44,298 nucleotides of DNA from Verrucomicrobiota bacterium (lineage in GTDB: Bacteria; Verrucomicrobiota; Verrucomicrobiia; Opitutales; UBA953), in contig JAPLTU010000031.1 in NCBI GenBank assembly GCA_026397965.1, positions 1 to 44,298 on the forward strand, written 5' to 3'. How positions within the stretch are numbered: position 1 is the stretch's first letter; the number at the start of each line of letters is the position of its first letter. The notes under the pieces are model-generated. The model did no database searches, had not been told where the DNA came from, and worked only from the letters and a program-made list of their open reading frames with translations. A program made the translations under genes and the position numbers. This document shows positions 1-6,391 of the stretch, piece by piece.

Positions 1-888
1 CGCCAGTCCATCGCCGCCCTCAAGGCCGGTAAGCACGTGGCCTGCACCGTCCCGATGGCCACGTCCATCGCCGAGTGCGAAGAGATCGTGAAGTTGGTCA
101 AGGCCACGGGCCTGCGCTACATGATGATGGAGACGGTCGTCTACGCGCGCGAATTCCTCTTCGTGAAGGAGATGTACGACAACGGTGAACTCGGTCGTCT
201 GCAGTTCCTCCAAGCCTCCCACCAACAGGATATGGAAGGCTGGCCTGGCTACTGGCCTGGCCTCCCACCCATGTACTACGCCACGCACTGCGTCGGGCCC
301 ATGCTCGCCCTGACCCAAGCTGACGCCGAGTATGTCTCGTGCTTCGGTTCCGGCCGTATCGCCGAGGACATGATCCCCATCTACAACTCGCCCTTCGCGG
401 TCGAGACGGCTCATATCAAATTCCACAAGTCCGACGTCTCCGCGCGCATCATCCGCTCGCTCTTCGACACGGCCCGCCAATACCGCGAGTCGATTGACGT
501 GTACGGTTCCAAGAAGTCCTTCGAGTGGCCGCTCGTTGAAGGCGAAGAGCCCGTCATCCACACGGCGAAGAAGGCCGAGCCAGAAATCCCGCAGAAGGTG
601 AAGGTACCTGACTACGCGCACCGTCTGCCGAAGGAAATCCAGCGTTTCACGACCAAGGGCGTCTACGGCGAAGGCGAAGACCACTTATCCTTCACGCAGG
701 GCGGCGGCCACGGTGGCTCTCACCCGCACTTGGCGAACGAGTTCATTCAAGCGCTCCTCACCGGACGCGAACCGTTCCCGAACGCGCGCCAATCCGCTAA
801 CTGGACCTGCACGGGCATCCTCGCCCACGAGTCCGCGCTGGCCGGCGGCGAAATCCGCAAGCTCCCCGCCTTTACGTTGCCGGGCTAA
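1..888 (+). CDS. Gfo/Idh/MocA family oxidoreductase, 5' end cut by window edge
   Basis: The frame is open from the first base, so the gene begins outside the window and about 295 C-terminal residues are present. The first residues, ALKAGKHVACTVPMA, match the family signature that closes the NAD(P)-binding Rossmann half (usually AL.AGKHV..EKP.A), with TVP in place of the common EKP. The rest is the substrate-binding alpha/beta half, and YATHCVGPMLAL resembles the conserved GxHxxD-type helix region. Such enzymes oxidise or reduce sugars, inositols or related alcohols with NAD(P); the substrate cannot be read from sequence. An intrinsic terminator follows 24 bp after the stop. The family call is firm; the missing usual EKP lysine suggests a divergent, possibly catalytically altered, PVC-type member. 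Confidence 0.88.
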   Translation, partial: RQSIAALKAGKHVACTVPMATSIAECEEIVKLVKATGLRYMMMETVVYAREFLFVKEMYDNGELGRLQFLQASHQQDMEGWPGYWPGLPPMYYATHCVGPMLALTQADAEYVSCFGSGRIAEDMIPIYNSPFAVETAHIKFHKSDVSARIIRSLFDTARQYRESIDVYGSKKSFEWPLVEGEEPVIHTAKKAEPEIPQKVKVPDYAHRLPKEIQRFTTKGVYGEGEDHLSFTQGGGHGGSHPHLANEFIQALLTGREPFPNARQSANWTCTGILAHESALAGGEIRKLPAFTLPG

Positions 889-911
889 GTCGTGATCAGT
901 TGAAACGACGT

Positions 912-941
912 AAAAAAGGCGGCCACCCGGCCGTCTTTTTT
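912..941 (+). terminator. Intrinsic terminator after the Gfo/Idh/MocA gene
   Basis: GGCGGCC (918-924), loop ACCC, then GGCCGTC (929-935) with one G-T pair, preceded by six A and followed by six T. The A and T tracts can extend the stem. It lies 24 bp downstream of the stop codon. Confidence 0.85.
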
Positions 942-945
942 ATTG

Positions 946-1135
946 GGCAGGGACAGCACCACGTGCTGTCCTCATTGCCTTAAGGTAGGGTTGGCACTGC
1001 GTGCCAACCTAGTTGCCTCCCTAGGTCGGTACGCAGTCCCGACCCTACCCGATACAACCGCAGCACTCTGTACCTCACCTTTGCACAGGCCTTAGGCCGA
1101 TTGGCACATTTGCACATTTCTTCCTCACCGCTTCG
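946..1135. repeat. Composite palindromic repeat array, copy 1
   Basis: Three short hairpins in a row: GGACAGCAC/CAC loop (951-971), GGTTGGCAC/TGC loop (989-1009) and, in inverse orientation, GTCGGTAC/GCA loop (1025-1043, one mismatch). They are followed by a non-palindromic 40-bp tail and by the TTGCAC-AGGCC-TTA-GGCC element (1081-1115). The 74 bp at 1013-1086 recur with one difference at 1859-1932, on the other side of the toxin-antitoxin genes. The middle and third hairpins recur together at 2448-2511. No coding sequence is seen here. Confidence 0.85.
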
Positions 1136-1161
1136 CCTAAGGCCTCTTCCCTCTTGTCACC

Positions 1162-1190
1162 GCATTACGGTAATGCAGTATTACGGCATG
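1162..1190. promoter_or_regulatory. Putative operator of the toxin-antitoxin operon
   Basis: GCATTACGGTAATGC (1162-1176) is a perfect 7-1-7 inverted repeat. The core ATTACGG recurs at 1180-1186, 16 bp further on, ending at the probable antitoxin start codon at 1188. AbrB/VapB-type antitoxins usually repress their own operon by binding such inverted repeats, so this is a plausible autoregulatory site. That is inference from position and symmetry. Confidence 0.5.
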
Positions 1191-1433
1191 ACCTACACTT
1201 TACCTGTCAGCAAGCGCGGCACACTCACGCTCCCGCCCGAACTACGCCGGCGCCTCAAGCTCGACCAGGTAGCCTCGCCTCTGGTCATCGTCGAAGAACG
1301 CGACGGCGGGCTCTTTCTTCAGTCTGCCGTGGCCATGCCTATTCGCGATATCCCCAAGGCGACCATCCGCCAGTGGGTACTCAACGATGAAGCCGACGCT
1401 AAAGCCCTCAAAGCCTTCCGCCGTAAGAAGTGA
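1188..1433 (+). CDS. AbrB/VapB-type antitoxin
   Basis: About 81 residues. The N-terminus MTYTLPVSKRGTLTLPPELR is the swapped-hairpin AbrB/SpoVT DNA-binding fold (pattern VSKRGxLTLPxxLRxxLxL), and the charged C-terminal tail (ADAKALKAFRRKK) is the part that usually wraps the toxin. Start: ATG at 1188 is preferred because it begins directly at the AbrB strand and follows the inverted repeat at 1162-1176; ATG 1173 would add five residues and lie inside that palindrome. The open frame extends further upstream to 1101, but that part resembles no family. The stop overlaps the GTG of the PIN gene (GTGA), so the two proteins are translationally coupled. Expected role: neutralise the downstream PIN ribonuclease and repress the operon. 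Confidence 0.82.
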   Translation: MTYTLPVSKRGTLTLPPELRRRLKLDQVASPLVIVEERDGGLFLQSAVAMPIRDIPKATIRQWVLNDEADAKALKAFRRKK

Positions 1434-1834
1434 GGCTATTCATGGACTCGAGCGTGCTGCTGGCGGCGGCGGGCTCGGCGACAGGGGCTTCACGTCTTCT
1501 TATCACCTCCGCTAAAGCGGAAGGCTGGGACTTGGTGACGTCTGACTACTGCCTCCGCGAAACAGGACATAACCTACCTAAACTTGGCGGCTCCGGGCTA
1601 CGCGCGTGGAGTACCATCATTCGTCCTGCCCTCACCATTCATGGCACCCACTTCGTTCTAGATCGCCCCTTGGCCTACCGTGCCGTCAAAGACCGCCCAG
1701 TGGTCATCTCGGCCTTAACACTGCACGCGGATTTCCTCCTCATCCTCGACCGCGACGACTTTCACGACCTACTTGGAGACTCCGTCTACGGCCTCCCCAT
1801 CCGCACTCCGGGTGAGTTCTTGCGCACAAGGTAG
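1430..1834 (+). CDS. PIN-domain ribonuclease toxin (VapC-like)
   Basis: 134 residues, the usual PIN toxin size. The acidic residues expected for the metal site are present in order: D6 in MRLFMDSSVLL, a Glu in LRETGHNL (about residue 44), D in VKDRPVVISAL (about 87) and D in LILDRDDF (about 103). PIN toxins cut RNA, often tRNA or rRNA, when the antitoxin is degraded. Start: GTG at 1430, overlapping the antitoxin stop; ATG at 1442 would remove the first beta-strand residues RLF, so GTG is preferred. The stop codon TAG at 1832-1834 lies inside the GGTAGGG flank of the following palindromic repeat, so the repeat may have replaced or set the natural C-terminus. Confidence 0.85.
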   Translation: MRLFMDSSVLLAAAGSATGASRLLITSAKAEGWDLVTSDYCLRETGHNLPKLGGSGLRAWSTIIRPALTIHGTHFVLDRPLAYRAVKDRPVVISALTLHADFLLILDRDDFHDLLGDSVYGLPIRTPGEFLRTR

Positions 1835-1987
1835 GGACAGCACCACGTGCGGTCCTAATTGCCTCCCTAGGTCGGTACGCAGTCCCGACCCTACCTGATA
1901 CAACCGCAGCACTCTGTACCTCACCTTTGCACTTTTGCACAGGCCGTAGGCCGATTTGCACCTTTGCACCTTTCTTCCCCTCACTCT
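1830..1987. repeat. Composite palindromic repeat array, copy 2
   Basis: Contains the GGACAGCAC-type hairpin (1835-1855, one mismatch), the inverse GTCGGTAC-type hairpin (1871-1889), the shared 40-bp tail and the TTTGCAC-AGGCC-GTA-GGCC element (about 1925-1968). Compared with copy 1 it lacks the GGTTGGCAC hairpin and has one extra TTTTGCAC unit. Together with copy 1 it forms direct repeats around the toxin-antitoxin pair. A decayed hairpin around GCACGTGGTGC (about 2010-2030) follows. Confidence 0.85.
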
Positions 1988-2027
1988 GTACTCCGTAATC
2001 AGCACTACGGCAGCACGTGGTGCGGAC

Positions 2028-2345
2028 CTAGTGCTGATTCATCGAAGAGAAGTCTGCGACCCAGAGCACATAAGCGAGGAAGGCGACCCACAGGAAGGTA
2101 GTAACGAATACGACCCACGCCCACGCGCGTAGGCCGCGCGAACCAGCCTCACCACGACTCGCCCAAAGAAACAAGGCGCTCGCCACACCGGCGATCGGCA
2201 CGGCGAGAAAGGTCTGCACCAGATGAATTGGGCGCTGACTCCAGCCAAAGCGCTCGGCCAACCAGAGCCACGGCATACAGGCCAAGCTCAGGCCCGCCGC
2301 AACTAGGAAGACCCAGCGGTAATAATCTACAGCACGGCGCATCAT
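2028..2345 (-). CDS. Small integral membrane protein of unknown function
   Basis: 105 residues with three hydrophobic segments, roughly residues 11-31 (VFLVAAGLSLACMPWLWLAE), 43-64 and 75-97, and a basic N-terminus (MMRRAVDYYRW), which suggests the N-terminus is cytoplasmic. No family motif is recognised. The gene stands alone between repeat arrays at 1830-1987 and 2400-2515. A second ATG is at codon 2, so the exact start is uncertain by one residue. The regular pattern of membrane helices and the position argue for a real gene, but function is unknown. Confidence 0.6.
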   Translation of the reverse strand: MMRRAVDYYRWVFLVAAGLSLACMPWLWLAERFGWSQRPIHLVQTFLAVPIAGVASALFLWASRGEAGSRGLRAWAWVVFVTTFLWVAFLAYVLWVADFSSMNQH

Positions 2346-2797
2346 CGCACGAACCTAGCCCAAAGCAGCACTCCCGCAATCTCCGAGGCAGCCTAACTAT
2401 CTCTCGCGAGCTACGCTCGCGGGTAGGGACACGCACTCCGCTTATGAAGGTAGGGTTGGCACTGCGTGCCAACCTAGTTGCCTGCCAGGTCGGGACACAG
2501 TCCCGACCCTACCCAACGCAGGCACGGCGAAGCCCGCGCTCCATAACCTTTCATTAATAATAATATCGAATCGGCTCAGAATCCGACTGAAACTTTCCCT
2601 GCCCCGCCCTGTCTCCCCAACAAGGATACCCCCTGTCCTCGACCCTGCCTCCCTTCCGTTCCCCGGCCCCCCTTCTTAAACTCCCTTTGCTCTCTTAAAT
2701 TTACCTCCTTTTTGCACAGGCCACCGGCCGATTTGCACTTTTGCACTGCTGCTAACTTCTTCCCCTATCCCCCATCCCCTACCCCCTTCAAACACCC
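2346..2797. repeat. Gene-free stretch with repeat array copy 3 and pyrimidine-rich leader
   Basis: Contains a stand-alone hairpin CGCGAGC/TAC/GCTCGCG (2405-2421), a decayed GGTAGGG element from 2422, the GGTTGGCAC hairpin (2454-2474) and the inverse GTCGGGAC/ACA hairpin (2489-2507); the last two match 984-1050 of copy 1. A third copy of the TTTGCAC-AGGCC-ACC-GGCC element is at 2713-2746. From about 2590 the plus strand is strongly C/T rich up to the next start codon. No convincing ORF or promoter is seen. Confidence 0.75.
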
Positions 2798-5700
2798 ATG
2801 CCCCGCTTACCCCTCCTCGCCGCCGCCTGCCTGGCCGTACTCTCCTCACCCGTCTCCACGTTCGCTGAAGCCCAGTGGATCTGGACCGCTAAGAATAACG
2901 TGACCAACCAGCAAACGTGGGCTCGCACGGTCATCGACCTCAAGGAGGTCCCCGCGAAGGCCACGTTGCTCGCCTCCGCCGACAACCACATCGAGGTGTG
3001 GGTCAATGGTCAGCCCGCCGGGAAATCCGATGAGTGGGCCGAAGCCGCCCAGACCGATGTCACCAAGTTCCTGAAGCCCGGCCGTAATACCATCTCCGTC
3101 CTCGCCCGTAATGATGGCGGGATCGCCGCCCTCGTGGTTCGCTTGGAGTCCGGCAAGGTCGTGCTCAGCGAATCCAACGCCGCTTGGCGCGTGACCAATG
3201 CAAAGCCCGACGCGAAATGGCAGACGGCGGAGTTCGACGATGCGAAGTGGGAAAAGGCCACTGTGGTGAAGCCGCTCGGCGAAGAGCCGTGGGGTAATGT
3301 CTTTGGCGGCGCTGCTGGTAAAACGGCCGGCGCTGGTAAGCGCGGTTCCGCTGGCTCCGTCGCCGCCGCTGATTCGCTGATCCTCCAGCCGGGCTTCAAG
3401 GCCGAGCTGCTCTACACCGTCCCGAAGTCCGAACAGGGTTCCTGGGTTTCACTCGCAGTCACGCCCACCGGCGATCTGGTCGCCGGCGACCAAGGGGGCG
3501 TGCTTTGGCACGTGTCCCTCAAGGACCCCGCCAAACTGACCATCACCAAAATTGATACGAAGGCCATCGGTTGCCACGGGCTGCTCTTCGCCCACGGCGC
3601 GCTCTACGCGTGCACGAGCGAAAAGGGCAAGGGTGACATCTGGCGCCTCCGCGACGTCAAGGGCGACGGCACTTACGCTGAGCAGACTTTGATTCGGTCG
3701 CTCAAGGGCTCTGGCGAACACGGCCCCCACCAACTGGTCCTCGACCGCGATGGCTCGATCCTCGTGGTCGGCGGTAACCATACTAAGTTGCCCGATGATG
3801 AAAAGCCCGGCGCACCCGTTAAGCGTTACGACGAAGATGACTTGCTGAAGAAGTTCGAAGACGCCAACGGCCACGCATCCGGCATTAAGGCTGTCGGCGG
3901 CTGGATCGCCCGCATGGACAAGGACGGCAAGGACTGGGTCCGCGTGACGGCGTCCTTCCGTAATCCCTACGATTGTTCCATCGCGCCAGACGGCGATATC
4001 TTCACCTACGATTCCGACATGGAATGGGACATGGGCGCTCCATGGTACCGCCCAACGCGTATCTACCTCTGCACGCCCGGTGGCGAGCTGGGTTGGCGCT
4101 CCGGCGCCAGCAATAATACGCTCGCGACGCTCGACATGCAGCCTGCGCTGGTCGATGTGGGCCCTGGTTCCCCCACCGGAACGGCCATGGGCACGGGTGC
4201 TAAATTCCCCGCCGCTTACCAACGCACGTTCTACGCCTGCGATTGGACTTTCGCCACGCTCTACGCGATTCACCTAACGCCGGAAGGCGGCGGCTGGAAG
4301 GCCCGCAAGGAGGTCTTTGCGGCCGGTCGTCCGTTCTCCGTGACCGATGTCGTCATCCGCCCGCAGGACGGCCACATGTACGTGACTATCGGTGGCCGCG
4401 GTGGCCAGTCCGCCCTCTACCGCATCACCTACCAAGGCACGGAATCCACAGCGCCCGCCGCTTGGTTCCCAGCGACACCGGAACAGAAGTTGCGTCGTGA
4501 ACTCGAAGCCCTCCGCGATGTCGCGCCTTCCTCCGCCGCCCTCGCCAAAGCTTGGCCACTCATGGGTCACCCTGACCTGTGGGTCCGCTTCGCCGCCCGC
4601 ATCGCGGTCGAACACCAACCCGTCGCCGCTTGGCGCGCCCAAGTGAAGCCCGACGCCAACATCGACCTCGCACTCAATGCCGCCGTAGCCCTCGCCCGTT
4701 GCGGCACCAAGGATGACCTCGCCGCCATCGTTGCCGCCGCCGAAGCTGCCGCCAAGTCTAAGGACCTGCGTCAGCAGCAGGATCGTCAGCGTATCTTCCA
4801 AGTGGCGTTCTCGCGTCATGGACGCCCTGACGACGCCACCGCAGGCCGCCTCGGCAAGGACGCCGCCATCCGCCTGCCATCAGGTAACGATGCCTACGAT
4901 CGACAGCTTGCCCAGCTCGCCATCTTCCTCGGTGAACCATCGGCCCCCGCCCGCGTGCTCCAGGCCATGAAGGTCGCCCAAGCAGGCCCAGCCGTTATCG
5001 CCGATCCAGAAATCATCGCCCGCAGCCCAGGTTATTCGACTGCGGTACGCGCATCCATGGCCGTCACGCCTGCCTCCACCCGCATCGGCTTGGCCGTCTA
5101 CCTAGCCCGTGCCACCCATGGCTGGACGCCCGAGCTCCGTAAGCAATTCTTCGGCTACCTCGATGAACTCGGCCAGGCCGAAGGCGGTCATTCGCTGAAA
5201 GGCTTCGTTCGCAACATCCGCAAAGAAGCCCTCGCCGAAGCGCCGGAAGCCGAACGCGCCGAACTGGAAAAGATCGCACCGACCACCGCACGAAAGCCGG
5301 CCGCACCGATTCCGACCGCCGCCGGCCCTGGCCGCCTTTGGACCCACGCTGAAGCGCTTAAGGCCTGGGATGGCGCCAAAGCCGGCAAGTCACTTGATTT
5401 CGAGAACGGTCAAAAAATGTTCTCCGCTGCCCTTTGTTCGCAATGCCACCGCGTCGGCGCAAATGGCGGAGCCCAAGGCCCTGACCTCAGCGGCGTCGGC
5501 TCGCGTACGGCTCCGGCCGATATCTTGACGAGCGTCATCGACCCCAGCGCCGTCGTTTCGGATCAGTATAGCAACTCGGTCATCACGCGCGTCGATGGCG
5601 GGAAAATTATCGGGCGAATTTTAAATGAAGAAGGAGATAAGCTTCAGCTCGCGGTCAATCCCTTCGACCCCTCGGTCCAGATTTCAATCAACCGATCGGA

Positions 5701-5839
5701 CATCCAGGCCATCGATCGTTCGAACGTCAGCCCCATGCCTGTCGGGCTCATCAACTCCTTGAATGCCGCAGAAGTCGCCGACCTCATGGCCTACCTCATC
5801 TCCGGCGCCAATCCGAAGGATAAGATGTACGCGAAGTAA
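2798..5839 (+). CDS. Secreted heme-binding dehydrogenase-like protein with C-terminal cytochrome c domain
   Basis: 1013 residues. Domains in order: signal peptide (1 to about 24, cleavage near TFA-EA); a jelly-roll-like N-terminal part beginning AQWIWTAKN, resembling rhamnosidase accessory domains (NHIEVWVNGQ, KPGRNTISVLARND); a beta-propeller of the PVC membrane-bound dehydrogenase type (from about residue 190, LQPGFKAELLYTVP); a helical HEAT-like region (about 560-830); and a TIGR02603-type cytochrome c domain with heme motif CSQCH at 880-884 and the likely axial Met in NVSPMPVGL near the C-terminus. Such proteins are exported and thought to pass electrons from sugar or alcohol oxidation to the respiratory chain; the substrate is unknown. 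ATG 2798 gives a good signal peptide, though no ribosome binding site is visible. A terminator follows at 5884. Confidence 0.88.
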   Translation: MPRLPLLAAACLAVLSSPVSTFAEAQWIWTAKNNVTNQQTWARTVIDLKEVPAKATLLASADNHIEVWVNGQPAGKSDEWAEAAQTDVTKFLKPGRNTISVLARNDGGIAALVVRLESGKVVLSESNAAWRVTNAKPDAKWQTAEFDDAKWEKATVVKPLGEEPWGNVFGGAAGKTAGAGKRGSAGSVAAADSLILQPGFKAELLYTVPKSEQGSWVSLAVTPTGDLVAGDQGGVLWHVSLKDPAKLTITKIDTKAIGCHGLLFAHGALYACTSEKGKGDIWRLRDVKGDGTYAEQTLIRSLKGSGEHGPHQLVLDRDGSILVVGGNHTKLPDDEKPGAPVKRYDEDDLLKKFEDANGHASGIKAVGGWIARMDKDGKDWVRVTASFRNPYDCSIAPDGDIFTYDSDMEWDMGAPWYRPTRIYLCTPGGELGWRSGASNNTLATLDMQPALVDVGPGSPTGTAMGTGAKFPAAYQRTFYACDWTFATLYAIHLTPEGGGWKARKEVFAAGRPFSVTDVVIRPQDGHMYVTIGGRGGQSALYRITYQGTESTAPAAWFPATPEQKLRRELEALRDVAPSSAALAKAWPLMGHPDLWVRFAARIAVEHQPVAAWRAQVKPDANIDLALNAAVALARCGTKDDLAAIVAAAEAAAKSKDLRQQQDRQRIFQVAFSRHGRPDDATAGRLGKDAAIRLPSGNDAYDRQLAQLAIFLGEPSAPARVLQAMKVAQAGPAVIADPEIIARSPGYSTAVRASMAVTPASTRIGLAVYLARATHGWTPELRKQFFGYLDELGQAEGGHSLKGFVRNIRKEALAEAPEAERAELEKIAPTTARKPAAPIPTAAGPGRLWTHAEALKAWDGAKAGKSLDFENGQKMFSAALCSQCHRVGANGGAQGPDLSGVGSRTAPADILTSVIDPSAVVSDQYSNSVITRVDGGKIIGRILNEEGDKLQLAVNPFDPSVQISINRSDIQAIDRSNVSPMPVGLINSLNAAEVADLMAYLISGANPKDKMYAK

Positions 5840-5856
5840 GCGCAAACCCCAGGGCT

Positions 5857-5879
5857 AGGACAGCACCTCGTCCTGTCCT
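5857..5879. repeat. Short palindromic repeat, GGACAGCAC type
   Basis: AGGACAGCAC, loop CTC, GTCCTGTCCT with one C/C mismatch. Same stem sequence as the hairpins at 951-971 and 1835-1855. It sits between the stop codon of the heme protein and its terminator. Confidence 0.75.
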
Positions 5880-5883
5880 AGGA

Positions 5884-5906
5884 GGGCGGCTTCGGCCGCC
5901 CTTTTT
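5884..5906 (+). terminator. Intrinsic terminator after the heme-binding protein gene
   Basis: GGGCGGC (5884-5890), TTCG tetraloop, GCCGCCC (5895-5901), then five T. It ends the transcript of the 2798-5839 gene. Confidence 0.93.
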
Positions 5907-5925
5907 GTTTGCACCCTCAATCGGG

Positions 5926-6077
5926 TAGGGACGGCTCTACGAGCCGTCCGTTCGCGGACAGAGCTGCGCCCCTCGGGCGACTTACTATTCTCGATCTGGC
6001 CAACGGCGGGTTGGGGACAACCCGCCCTACCCTGAGACACGCCCCGCAGGTAGGGGCAGCACCGCGTGCTGCCCTAG
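5926..6077. repeat. Cluster of GGTAGGG-flanked hairpins
   Basis: Three members with different stems: GGACGGCTC/TAC/GAGCCGTCC (5929-5949); GGCGGGTTG/GGGA/CAACCCGCC (6005-6026, inverse orientation, followed by CTACCC); and GGGCAGCAC/CGC/GTGCTGCCC (6054-6074). All stems are perfect. The two forward members carry GGTAGG directly 5'. Confidence 0.85.
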
Positions 6078-6268
6078 CAGGGCGAATCAAGGTAAGAGCA
6101 CGATGCATCATGAGGGCGCGACGCCACGACCCACCCTTCGGCCGCCCTGAGGCGGCCTGATTCATTAGATGCCTTCGGATAACCCCCATTACCCCGCTGC
6201 CCTGCAGCCCTTTGGCGTTTAATTCTTGCCCGCCCGCCATCCAGGGACTTCCTCAACAGTCCTGGATA
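6078..6268. other. Gene-free region upstream of tRNA-Ser
   Basis: Holds a perfect GCCGCC/CTGA/GGCGGC hairpin around 6140-6157 and a bulged hairpin CCAGG...CCTGG (6241-6265) immediately before the tRNA. Open frames across this region on both strands run through the repeats and look non-coding. The tRNA promoter should lie here but no -35/-10 pair is clear. Confidence 0.5.
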
Positions 6269-6356
6269 GGAGAGGTGGCAGAGTGGTCGATTGCGTCTGA
6301 TTCGAAATCAGATGTACCGCAAGGTACCGGGGGTTCGAATCCCTTCCTCTCCGCCA
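6269..6356 (+). tRNA. tRNA-Ser (anticodon CGA), CCA encoded
   Basis: 88 nt. Acceptor GGAGAGG pairs with CCTCTCC (6346-6352), followed by G73 and encoded CCA. Anticodon stem TCTGA/TCAGA encloses the loop TTCGAAA with anticodon CGA at 6303-6305, reading UCG. The long variable arm (about 6313-6329) is typical of serine tRNAs, and the T arm contains GGTTCGAATCC. The 3' end is only 35 bp from the sulfatase start codon. Confidence 0.96.
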
Positions 6357-6391
6357 GGACACTTTCATCAACCCCAAGCAAAAGAGTCACG

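Noticed and set aside
946-2748. Possible CRISPR array from repeated short elements
   Set aside because: Repeats are few, of unequal spacing, differ in stem sequence and have no unique spacers of constant length; no cas genes are present.
3449-4273. 274-residue minus-strand frame inside the heme-binding protein gene
   Set aside because: Antisense shadow; the plus strand has a continuous, recognisable multi-domain protein.
5909-6256. Open frames on both strands across the repeat cluster before tRNA-Ser
   Set aside because: They run through palindromic repeats and encode Arg/Pro/Ala-rich noise without family signal.
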